Shown: in pieces, positions 8,611 through 15,404 of the stretch
Numbering within the stretch: the stretch's first letter is position 1
How the letters are laid out: each line of letters opens with the position of its first letter
The notes under the pieces: model-generated
What the model was told of the DNA's origin: nothing
Seen by the model: the letters and a program-made list of their open reading frames with translations, nothing else
Database searches by the model: none
Origin: DASREM01 sp035652095
GTDB taxonomy: Bacteria > Acidobacteriota > Terriglobia > Terriglobales > Acidobacteriaceae
Reading direction: 5' to 3'
NCBI GenBank assembly: GCA_035652095.1
Contig: DASREM010000003.1
Span: 73,382-137,381 of the forward strand
DNA length: 64,000 nt
Position numbers and translations under genes: made by a program

Positions 8611-9975
8611 TTATCTTCCCAGCGGTCTGGAGAGCTGATAGGAAACTGAGATCCACGCCCGGTTGTGACTGATGTTCGGAATGCCCTGCCCATTCCCCTG
8701 GAGTTGAAAGGCTCGCGCATAGCCCAACGTCAAGCCCAGATTCGTGGCGAAGGTGCGGTTGACGCTGACGCTGCCGAGTGCGCTCGTTACCGCTGAGTAC
8801 GGCGTCGGCACCTGGCCAACAGCATCACTCTGTCCGTAGTTCGCTGCGAAGCTGACGGTGTATTGCCGTGAAAGCTGGCGGCGGAACGTGCCATCTACGC
8901 TGGTCAGATTGACTGCACCGAGCAAGCCGCCTCCATCGCTGAGCGTCCGCGATGCATTGACAGTGACCCCGGTATGTAACCCGTTCCAAACGTAGCTGCC
9001 GCCGGCGGTAGTCGACCAGGATTTCTGTGGGACCGCAATCGCGAGTATCTGAATCCGCGGCAACACGACCGACGGCACCACGACATCCATCATCGTCTGC
9101 GTGTGCTGGGGTCCGGCAAAGAACGCCAGTGTCATTGTCGGCCGCAACTGCAGGGTGTAAGCGGCAAGGACGCTGTGCGCTGTCATGTCGTTGGCGAGCG
9201 GTGAAAAGGAAAACTTCTGGAATCGATAGATGGCGCCCAAGAAATGCCGGGCCGAGATCCTATGGTTGAAGTAGGCCTCCGCCTCTTTGGAATCCGTATC
9301 CACCAGGCTGGTGCCGACGGGCGCGTCCTTGTAATGCGATTGGTAGAAAGTGGCGCTGCCGCCCAAGGCGCTGCTCGCGCTGAATTGATCGTTGATCTGC
9401 ACCGTCGCGTTGTTGCTGTTGATTTTTGCCAGGGGCAGGATCACGGAAGAATTCGGCTGCTGCAGAATGGTTCCCGGAGCAAGTCCCGCATTCTGGCTGG
9501 ACTGATCGAACAGGCTCGTAGCCATCAGGTAACGATCAAACAGTGTGAGATCGATGTGCGGGGCCAGGCGTATCGTCGTGTGCAATCCGAAGTCGTGCGA
9601 ACCCTGGTTGTAAGAGCTGAACCTCTGATGAACTGCGAAGCCGCCGGCATAGCTCAGCCTCCAGTTCATTCGGCTCCGCGATTGTCGGAGCGCGATGTTC
9701 GGGAACATCGAAAACGTCGTATCCGACATCCGGTCACCCGCAGTATTTAAGGCATTGTCGTCAAACGACGTCCCAAAGCTGAACCCCGCATCGAGGTAAT
9801 TCGTGCGTTCAAGTTCAGGTGCAAATTGCGCCGTGCCGGTCACGAACGGAGCCGATATCCTGGGCGCGTTGGTGGTCGAAAGCGCGGCATCTGCAGGTAC
9901 AGGGTCCTGCCCCCGGGCATGATTGTGCAGGATCCCAAGCATCAAGAGCACCACGACTATGTATTTTGAGCGCAT
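8611..9975 (-). CDS. Outer-membrane beta-barrel protein of the exopolysaccharide operon
   Basis: From the ATG at 9975 (MRSKYIVVVLLMLGILH) the 454-residue product has a signal peptide ending near HARGQ. After that come many alternating, aromatic-rich beta strands such as MNWRLSYAGGFAVHQRF and NRAWISVSYQLSRPLGR, ending in a strand typical of outer-membrane barrels. I rejected a TTG at 9996 because it overlaps the upstream gene and precedes the signal sequence; a GAGG site stands before 9975. Proteins of this sort recur in acidobacterial and proteobacterial exopolysaccharide operons, probably as an outer-membrane conduit. No enzymatic motif was seen. Confidence 0.8.
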   Translation of the reverse strand: MRSKYIVVVLLMLGILHNHARGQDPVPADAALSTTNAPRISAPFVTGTAQFAPELERTNYLDAGFSFGTSFDDNALNTAGDRMSDTTFSMFPNIALRQSRSRMNWRLSYAGGFAVHQRFSSYNQGSHDFGLHTTIRLAPHIDLTLFDRYLMATSLFDQSSQNAGLAPGTILQQPNSSVILPLAKINSNNATVQINDQFSASSALGGSATFYQSHYKDAPVGTSLVDTDSKEAEAYFNHRISARHFLGAIYRFQKFSFSPLANDMTAHSVLAAYTLQLRPTMTLAFFAGPQHTQTMMDVVVPSVVLPRIQILAIAVPQKSWSTTAGGSYVWNGLHTGVTVNASRTLSDGGGLLGAVNLTSVDGTFRRQLSRQYTVSFAANYGQSDAVGQVPTPYSAVTSALGSVSVNRTFATNLGLTLGYARAFQLQGNGQGIPNISHNRAWISVSYQLSRPLGR

Positions 9976-9982
9976 GTGACCC

Positions 9983-10648
9983 TCAGGGGACCACAACCGT
10001 GTCCCGCGGTTCGAGCCTGATGTTCTGCTCCGGGTTTCGGCCTTTGATCACGTCTTTGTAGTTGAAGGCAAGGCGGACTTGCGTGCCGTCAGGCTTTGGC
10101 CGGAGTACGTACACCGACTTCTGTTTGGCGAAGTCCCGAAATCCGCCCGACAGGGCGATAGCATCAAGCACCGTCATGGCGTTGGTGAGCTGATAAGATC
10201 CCGGACGCGTCACCTGCCCAAGAACATTGAATCGCTGGCTCTTGATCTCCTGGACGATGACCGTGACGTCGGGCTCGGAGATGTAACTCTGCAGCTTGCT
10301 GGCGATTGCAATTTCCAACTGTTTCGGCGTCTGCCCGCCAGCCTGTACTTCGCCCACCAGGGGCAGTGAGATCTTGCCATCCGAGCGCACCGGAACCGCC
10401 CGGGAAATGTCCGGCTCCTTCCAGACGTTAACCGCCAGCACATCATCGGTTCCGATGATGAATCCATCATCGTGCGGCTTTCCGCTGGAGCCGCGCATAG
10501 AAATGTCGGCATCCCCTGCTCTCGCTATCTGGGTTGGAGTGCTCGGCTGATGATCTCCCGCGCCCGACTGCGCCCAGGACTGGGAGGAAATCAGTAGCAA
10601 AAAGAATGTCACCAAACAAAGAGGGAGTCGTAATTCTTGAGTTCTCAT
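9983..10648 (-). CDS. Wza-like polysaccharide export protein
   Basis: The 221-residue protein starts MRTQELRLPLCLVTFFLLL, a signal peptide with likely cleavage after SQSWA. It then has a polysaccharide-export domain (IIGTDDVLAVNVW, SDGKISLPLVGEVQAGG) and one SLBB domain (VLGQVTRPGSYQL, ALSGGF). Wza-type proteins form the outer-membrane or periplasmic exit channel. There is no lipobox cysteine, and it is much shorter than E. coli Wza (about 380 residues), so it probably needs the adjacent barrel. The ATG at 10648 follows a GAGGAG site; the longer reading to 10717 lacks this and hides the signal peptide. Confidence 0.9.
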   Translation of the reverse strand: MRTQELRLPLCLVTFFLLLISSQSWAQSGAGDHQPSTPTQIARAGDADISMRGSSGKPHDDGFIIGTDDVLAVNVWKEPDISRAVPVRSDGKISLPLVGEVQAGGQTPKQLEIAIASKLQSYISEPDVTVIVQEIKSQRFNVLGQVTRPGSYQLTNAMTVLDAIALSGGFRDFAKQKSVYVLRPKPDGTQVRLAFNYKDVIKGRNPEQNIRLEPRDTVVVP

Positions 10649-10685
10649 ACATGTCTCCTCGACGAAGTTCGAAGTGACGCTGCTG

Positions 10686-12194
10686 CTAGTTGCCGGGGCC
10701 GTTTGCTTTGGATCCATGAATGCCCATGTGCGGTGAGAGATACGGGGGCGGACTCATCCGGTATTGCTCGATCTTGTATAAAAGCGTCCGGTAGCTGACC
10801 TGCAGGAGTTTCGCCGCCGCCTTGCGGTTCCAGCGGGTCTGGTCCAGAGCGTCAGCGATCGCAGTTCTTTCCGCTTCGCCTCGCACACTCCGCACCAGCG
10901 ACTTGAGACTCGAACTGCGTTCCTGCGGGAAAACGTTGTTGCCGGTTGAGATCTCGGCTGATTCTGACGATTCCCAGGAATGGCGGTTCAAGACGTCACT
11001 GCGCCGTGTTAATTCCAACTCGCGGGTGAGCAAATCTGCGTCACCAACCACCAGGTAACGTTTGACGAAATTTTCCAGTTCTCTCAGGTTCCCCGGCCAC
11101 GGATAGGACTGGCACATATCGATGATTTCTGGTGAAAAACTTCGTGCCGGCAGCTTGTAATGTCTGGCTAACTGGTGCATGAAATGCGCCAGTAACAAGG
11201 GGATCTCTTGCTTGCGCTGGCGCAGCGGAGGCACGTGCATGGTAAACGCGCTCAGGCTGTAATAAAGGTCCTCGCGCAGCGCCTTCCCGGCAAGCGCCTG
11301 GTCAATGTTGTTCTTGGTCGAAGCTAGAATGCGAAGGTCGATTTCGACCGGGGTCTCTCCGCCGATCCGGCAAAGTTGATTTTCCTGCAGCAGCCGTAGC
11401 AACTTGAGCTGAAGGCCGTTTGGCATTTCCGCCACTTCTTCCAGCAGGATCGTGCCCCTGTCACAGAGTTCAAACTGCCCGGCCTTGGTCCTGGTTCCTC
11501 CTGCAGCGGAGGTTTGTTCGTAGCCGAACAACTCAGCTTCCAGCAGTTCGGGAGAGAGTGCCGCGCAGTTGATCTTGAGGAACTTGAATCTGGCCCTGGC
11601 TGAAAGCCTATGAATGAGCCGCGCTGCGACTTCTTTGCCGCACCCGCTCTCGCCTACCAGCAGCACGGGAACATCAACTTGCGCAAGTAGCTCCGCCTGG
11701 GTGCGCAGTTTGCGCATGACGGGACTCACTCCAATAAATGAAGTGTCGTCGTTGAGTCGTTCAATGTCCGGATCCGCAGCCTCGATAGCCTTGTGGTTGC
11801 CATTGTGAGAGATCGGATCCAGATGGTGCTTGAGCGCGTCTTCAAGCCTCTTTTGATCGAGTGGCCGCACCAGGTATTCTTGTGCACCCAACCGGATCGC
11901 CTCGATTCTCTGGGCGGCGTTGCCCGGATAGGCAAGCAGAATGATCGGAAGCTCTGGTCGCACCCTGCGCAGCCACCTCAGAGTATGCAGGCTGTCCACG
12001 TCGCCCCGCGGCAGGTCCAGCACCAGCAAGTCTGGAGTGGTTCCAGATTGCACCCTCTCAAGGGCCTCCCATCCGCTCTCGGCGTTCTCGATTCGCCACT
12101 CGTGGGCCTCTCCCACGTCCCGCAGGGGACGCAGGGCGGAGGGATCCCTCGTCACCACTAACATCCGGGCTGATTTGATTTCGTTTACTGGCAC
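10686..12194 (-). CDS. NtrC-like response regulator lacking GAFTGA
   Basis: The 502-residue protein has a receiver domain (1-125) with the acceptor aspartate kept (LLVLDLP, Asp60), although the conserved late lysine is replaced in YLVRPLD. An AAA+ domain follows (Walker A GESGCGKE, 181-188). The C-terminus is a Fis-type helix-turn-helix ending RKAAAKLLQVSYRTLLYKI. Where sigma-54 activators have GAFTGA after ELFG, this protein reads ELFGYEQTSAAGGTRTKAG. The Walker B stretch is TILLEEVAEMP instead of the usual FLDE. It may therefore bind DNA without activating sigma-54 RNA polymerase. A GAGGAG site precedes the GTG start at 12194. It is the second gene of the operon. Confidence 0.9.
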   Translation of the reverse strand: MPVNEIKSARMLVVTRDPSALRPLRDVGEAHEWRIENAESGWEALERVQSGTTPDLLVLDLPRGDVDSLHTLRWLRRVRPELPIILLAYPGNAAQRIEAIRLGAQEYLVRPLDQKRLEDALKHHLDPISHNGNHKAIEAADPDIERLNDDTSFIGVSPVMRKLRTQAELLAQVDVPVLLVGESGCGKEVAARLIHRLSARARFKFLKINCAALSPELLEAELFGYEQTSAAGGTRTKAGQFELCDRGTILLEEVAEMPNGLQLKLLRLLQENQLCRIGGETPVEIDLRILASTKNNIDQALAGKALREDLYYSLSAFTMHVPPLRQRKQEIPLLLAHFMHQLARHYKLPARSFSPEIIDMCQSYPWPGNLRELENFVKRYLVVGDADLLTRELELTRRSDVLNRHSWESSESAEISTGNNVFPQERSSSLKSLVRSVRGEAERTAIADALDQTRWNRKAAAKLLQVSYRTLLYKIEQYRMSPPPYLSPHMGIHGSKANGPGN

Positions 12195-12239
12195 GAACGG
12201 GGCTCCTCACGAAAAGAGGGTAACGATGGGCCCGTACTG

Positions 12240-12815
12240 CTAAATAGGTTGGACGTCGTAGCCTTCGACACGAACGGCTAAGGATCGTTGGATCGCGTCA
12301 ATGGAGATGACGAGCGTGCGGTCTCCATTTCGCCCTTGCAGGACGCCCTCGACTCCATCCAGGGCTCCACCGCGGATACGAACCCGCTGACCGATTTTTA
12401 GAAAGGGATGACTGGACCAGGAGAGTTGTTGAGTCATCAGAGTACGAACCGCATCAATCTGTTCTTCTGGGATTGCAATCGCATCCCCTCGCACACCCAC
12501 AAACCCAAATACACCCTCGATGTTGCAAACGCGGTAGCGCTGCTCGTTGGTAAGCTCGAGCTTCACGAAGACATAACAACTGAACAGAGGCATTTCGACC
12601 CGCTTGCGGCGGTCTCTCCACTGATGAACTTCTGTCACCGTGGGTAAGAATGTTTCCATTCCCCGCTCTTGCAGGCGGTTCACAATCGAGCGCTCGTTCC
12701 TGGCACGGGTGACGATCGCATACCATTTCTCAGTCCCTGCTGATGCGCGTGCGACCGCGAATGGGCCGTTCGCGATCGGATACGACGAAACCGGGACTTG
12801 GATGCTCGCGCTCAT
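12240..12815 (-). CDS. UpxY/NusG-family transcription antiterminator
   Basis: The 191-residue protein has a NusG N-terminal domain (KWYAIVTRARNERSIVNRLQ, PLFSCYVFVKLEL) and a C-terminal KOW motif (LKIGQRVRIRGGALDGVEGVL). Length and domain order match RfaH/UpxY-type specialised NusG proteins, which let RNA polymerase read through long surface-polysaccharide operons. Its place as first gene of an operon of at least eleven genes fits this role. GAGAGGG precedes the ATG at 12815. I did not identify an ops-like pause site in the leader. The family is certain; that it acts on this operon is inferred. Confidence 0.92.
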   Translation of the reverse strand: MSASIQVPVSSYPIANGPFAVARASAGTEKWYAIVTRARNERSIVNRLQERGMETFLPTVTEVHQWRDRRKRVEMPLFSCYVFVKLELTNEQRYRVCNIEGVFGFVGVRGDAIAIPEEQIDAVRTLMTQQLSWSSHPFLKIGQRVRIRGGALDGVEGVLQGRNGDRTLVISIDAIQRSLAVRVEGYDVQPI

Positions 12816-13557
12816 AGCTTCGCCCTCTCCGTTACATTGCCGGATTCAATTGAAATTTCCACAGTCCTGTAATTTGAAATTCCGGGCGGCGGGAGAGGCT
12901 CCACGAAGGAGGTTTTGTGCCCGTAATGATCGCAGGCTAAGCCCGATTGCAGATGTCTGCAAGAGGTACTCACACCCGGCGAAGCAAGTACTATCGCGGG
13001 CCGGGCCAGTTTCACTATTTGAAAGGAATTGACTCTCACACCGGAGTGCGGGCGGGATTCTCTAGTGCTAGAGAAGATCGGGCCTCATGCGAGGTGGGAC
13101 GATTTGCATGGAAATCAGCCGAGACACTCTGGCCGCCAAACTACGAACTGGCTCACAAATCATGATGTTGTAGGTTTATCTCGCTACTGCCCTCGAGTCA
13201 TCCACAGTAGCATTCGTGAAAATTGCAGTTTGTGGACTGGCGCGCAATATTGTTGAGTTCAGAGACATTGCAACTCGCGTGCGAAGAGGTCGCAATTTTC
13301 TGCGAAATGCCCTTGATACGGGACGAGGTTCGAGGTACATTGAATGACACATAATCTGGTTGTGCGTCACTTCCCCTAGTTGCTTTATGGTTGGCTGTAG
13401 AAGTTGCGCGCACTTAGCTCCGGTTCATACTCTGGCCTCCCCCCGATAGTGTTACTTCCCTCTCTCGTAACAGAAAACTGAGCTCGTCATAATTTCTACA
13501 ATTCGACCTTGGGCCACGACTCAATGAGATGTATCGCACGATTGCGTTGGAGGAACC
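12816..13557. promoter_or_regulatory. Divergent control region between the exopolysaccharide operon and a LuxR-type gene
   Basis: This 742-base gap separates two divergent transcripts and has no credible coding frame. It contains a perfect 18-base palindrome (13058-13075) and a GGAGG ribosome-binding site just before 13558. I saw no convincing sigma-70 or sigma-54 promoter. The length suggests a long leader for the operon, consistent with an antitermination-controlled transcript. Confidence 0.55.
13058..13075. promoter_or_regulatory. 18-base perfect palindrome, candidate operator
   Basis: The sequence TTCTCTAG-TG-CTAGAGAA has two perfect 8-base arms around a 2-base centre. The size suits a dimeric helix-turn-helix regulator. 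It lies 243 bases upstream of the antiterminator gene. The two nearby regulators (NtrC-like and LuxR-type) are possible binders; that is inference. Confidence 0.4.
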
Positions 13558-14619
13558 ATGGCACCCACATCGTTTCCCGAAGGCAAGAAGATCCGTGTCT
13601 TTCTGGCCGACAGCAGTCCTATCCACACTCGTCTTCTGACCGAGGCGCTTCGAAACGATAGCCGCCTGGAGGTAATTGGCTCGACCACTTGTGCCAATGC
13701 CCTGGTTGCAGAAGCTGCCCGGCATGCCCCGAATGTCGCCGTCATCAGTTCCAATCTGGATGATGAACCGACTCGTGGTTTTGAAATTGTGCGCGAGTTA
13801 CGCGCCTCGAATCCGCAAATTCGAGTTGTCATGTTGCTCCATTCCCACAGCCGCGAGACGATTCTCGAAGCCTTCCGGGCCGGTGCACGAGGTATTTTCA
13901 GCCGCACCGAGTCTGTCGAGAACCTATGCAAGTGCGTCCACTGCGTGCATGAAGGCCAGGTTTGGGCCACTGGGGAGCACATGGCCTACGCCTTGGAAGC
14001 GTTGGCCTCGGCGCCCACCTTCCGCGCCACAGACGCGAAGGGCCTGAATCTGCTGAGCAAGCGCGAACTGCAGGTCGTGCAAAGCCTGGCGGAAGGTCTT
14101 ACAAATCGCGAGATCGCCGAACGCATGAAGCTGAGCCAGCACACCGTCAAGAACTATCTATTCCGGGTCTTTGAGAAGTTGGGCGTCTCCAACCGCGTGG
14201 AATTACTTTTCATGACGATGAGCCAGACTGGCTCGCGCACGTCCGACCCCGAGAATTCCGCTTCCCGCGCAATGCCCGACTTGGACGCCTGTCAACGTGG
14301 TGCAGAGGAAGGCTTTCCCTCCGCACAAATGGTGCTTGCCGAAATGTACCGTGCGGGGAAAGGCGTCCCGAAAGATCCGGTGGCCGCTTACATGTGGTAT
14401 CTCATCTGCGAACAGAGCAGCCAGGACCTGATGGACGACCTAAAGAACCAGAGGGAGAACCTTTCCAGATCTCTCTCCGCTGAACAGCTCGCAGAAGCCC
14501 GGAAGAGGGCCTCACAATACATGAAGAGAACCGCAGGGTCCCATGCTCTCTTCCCCGCTGACGGGCTCACGCAAGTCGTTGCCGGCCTAATGTGTGCAGC
14601 GATGGTCAGTCTGTTCTGA
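13558..14619 (+). CDS. Receiver-LuxR regulator fused to a Sel1-like repeat
   Basis: The 353-residue protein has three parts. Residues 8-125 form a CheY-like receiver (IRVFLADSSPIHTRLLTEAL), but the acceptor position reads VAVISSNL, so the phosphorylated aspartate is missing. Residues about 160-220 are a LuxR/NarL helix-turn-helix (LLSKRELQVVQSLAEGLTNR, QHTVKNYLFRVFEKLGV). Residues 235-290 are a Sel1-like repeat (GAEEGFPSAQMVLAEMYRAG, KDPVAAYMWYL). A short hydrophobic stretch ends the protein. It probably binds DNA without phosphorelay control and uses the Sel1 repeat for protein contact. It faces the exopolysaccharide operon, so it may regulate it; this is inferred. GGAGG precedes the ATG. 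Confidence 0.85.
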   Translation: MAPTSFPEGKKIRVFLADSSPIHTRLLTEALRNDSRLEVIGSTTCANALVAEAARHAPNVAVISSNLDDEPTRGFEIVRELRASNPQIRVVMLLHSHSRETILEAFRAGARGIFSRTESVENLCKCVHCVHEGQVWATGEHMAYALEALASAPTFRATDAKGLNLLSKRELQVVQSLAEGLTNREIAERMKLSQHTVKNYLFRVFEKLGVSNRVELLFMTMSQTGSRTSDPENSASRAMPDLDACQRGAEEGFPSAQMVLAEMYRAGKGVPKDPVAAYMWYLICEQSSQDLMDDLKNQRENLSRSLSAEQLAEARKRASQYMKRTAGSHALFPADGLTQVVAGLMCAAMVSLF

Positions 14620-14890
14620 ACTGAGGCAACCAGATTCTGGGGATGACCCTGCCTCGCCATGGCTGCGGCGCATGCCTGGTTCGGCTTCGTAGATCTTTTT
14701 CGTGCACGAGTCCCAATCGTGCCTACGCGCTTAGAAAGCTCGCGGCTTGAGCTCGCAGTGCGCTTTCCGGTTTGAACCCGCGAGGGTTGGTTGAGATGTT
14801 TCCCTGCAGGTCGTGAATCTCGTCCAGAGTCGAAACAGCGCGCCGCCATTCGGCCCACCGTTCCTTTCGGGAGGAACCATTAAATTTCGA
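14620..14890. other. Intergenic stretch without a recognisable gene
   Basis: Between the LuxR-type gene and the fur promoter there is no credible frame on either strand and no T-tract terminator. I see nothing further in it. Confidence 0.5.
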
Positions 14891-14918
14891 TTGACACGGT
14901 CCCGGAGAGTTTTATACT
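14891..14918 (+). promoter_or_regulatory. Sigma-70-type promoter of the fur-katG unit
   Basis: TTGACA at 14891-14896 and TATACT at 14913-14918 are separated by 16 bases, close to consensus. The expected start point near 14925 leaves only about a dozen bases before the ATG at 14937, so the transcript would have a very short leader. There is no clear Shine-Dalgarno. Confidence 0.75.
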
Positions 14919-14923
14919 CATTC

Positions 14924-14934
14924 TTATTCAATAA
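14924..14934. promoter_or_regulatory. AT-rich palindrome, candidate Fur/PerR operator
   Basis: TTATTCAATAA is a perfect 11-base palindrome around a central C. It overlaps the predicted transcription start and lies immediately before the Fur-family ORF. AT-rich palindromes at this position are usual autoregulatory sites for Fur/PerR repressors. The match to the canonical 7-1-7 box is only partial. Confidence 0.4.
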
Positions 14935-14936
14935 TT

Positions 14937-15365
14937 ATGCGATTTAACCATGAGCAGTTCCGCGAACTGGCCGCGAAGCACGGCTTGGCCGTCACGCACC
15001 AGCGCCAGGTGGTCTACGAGGCCGTCATCGCTTCTCACGGACACCATTCTCCGGAAGACATTTACGCGGCCGTCCGGCGTCGCATCCCATCCATTTCTCT
15101 TGCTACCGTTTACAACAATCTGCGCCTGTTCGTTGAGCGCGGCCTTTTGCGAGAGGTGTCGCCGCACGCCTCCACCTTGTTGGTGGACGGCAATCTCAAA
15201 CCCCATCATCACCTGGTTTGCTCGCGCTGCAAATCGGTGCAAGACATCGAAGGTGATTTCATCGACTTCAAACGCTTGTCTCCGCACGTTCCGCACGGAT
15301 TTGATCTGACGCAACCCGTGGTTGAGGTCTTCGGACTCTGCCGCCAGTGCAGCGCCAAACATTAA
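14937..15365 (+). CDS. Fur/PerR-family metalloregulator
   Basis: The 142-residue protein is a complete Fur-family repressor. It has a winged helix (HQRQVVYEAVIAS, SLATVYNNLRLFVERGLL), a dimerisation domain with the metal ligands HHHLVCSRCKSVQDIEG, and a second cysteine pair CRQC near the C-terminus that should hold structural zinc. Its place 39 bases before katG mirrors the furA-katG pairs of other bacteria, where the repressor senses peroxide or iron and controls the catalase. PerR-like function is inferred from this; sequence alone does not separate it from Fur. It shares the promoter at 14891. Confidence 0.9.
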   Translation: MRFNHEQFRELAAKHGLAVTHQRQVVYEAVIASHGHHSPEDIYAAVRRRIPSISLATVYNNLRLFVERGLLREVSPHASTLLVDGNLKPHHHLVCSRCKSVQDIEGDFIDFKRLSPHVPHGFDLTQPVVEVFGLCRQCSAKH

Positions 15366-15404
15366 TTTGCCCAGGCAATATTGGGACTACAAGGAAGATA
15401 AAAC

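Noticed and set aside
5154..12815. Exosortase/PEP-CTERM system
   Set aside because: The ATPase, kinase and Wzz are of the type found in such systems, but no exosortase and no PEP-CTERM protein is visible here.
12890..12905. Possible sigma-54 promoter (minus strand GG-N10-GC) before the antiterminator gene
   Set aside because: Only the GG and GC anchors fit; the rest does not match TGGCAC-N5-TTGC, and such spacing occurs by chance in GC-rich DNA.
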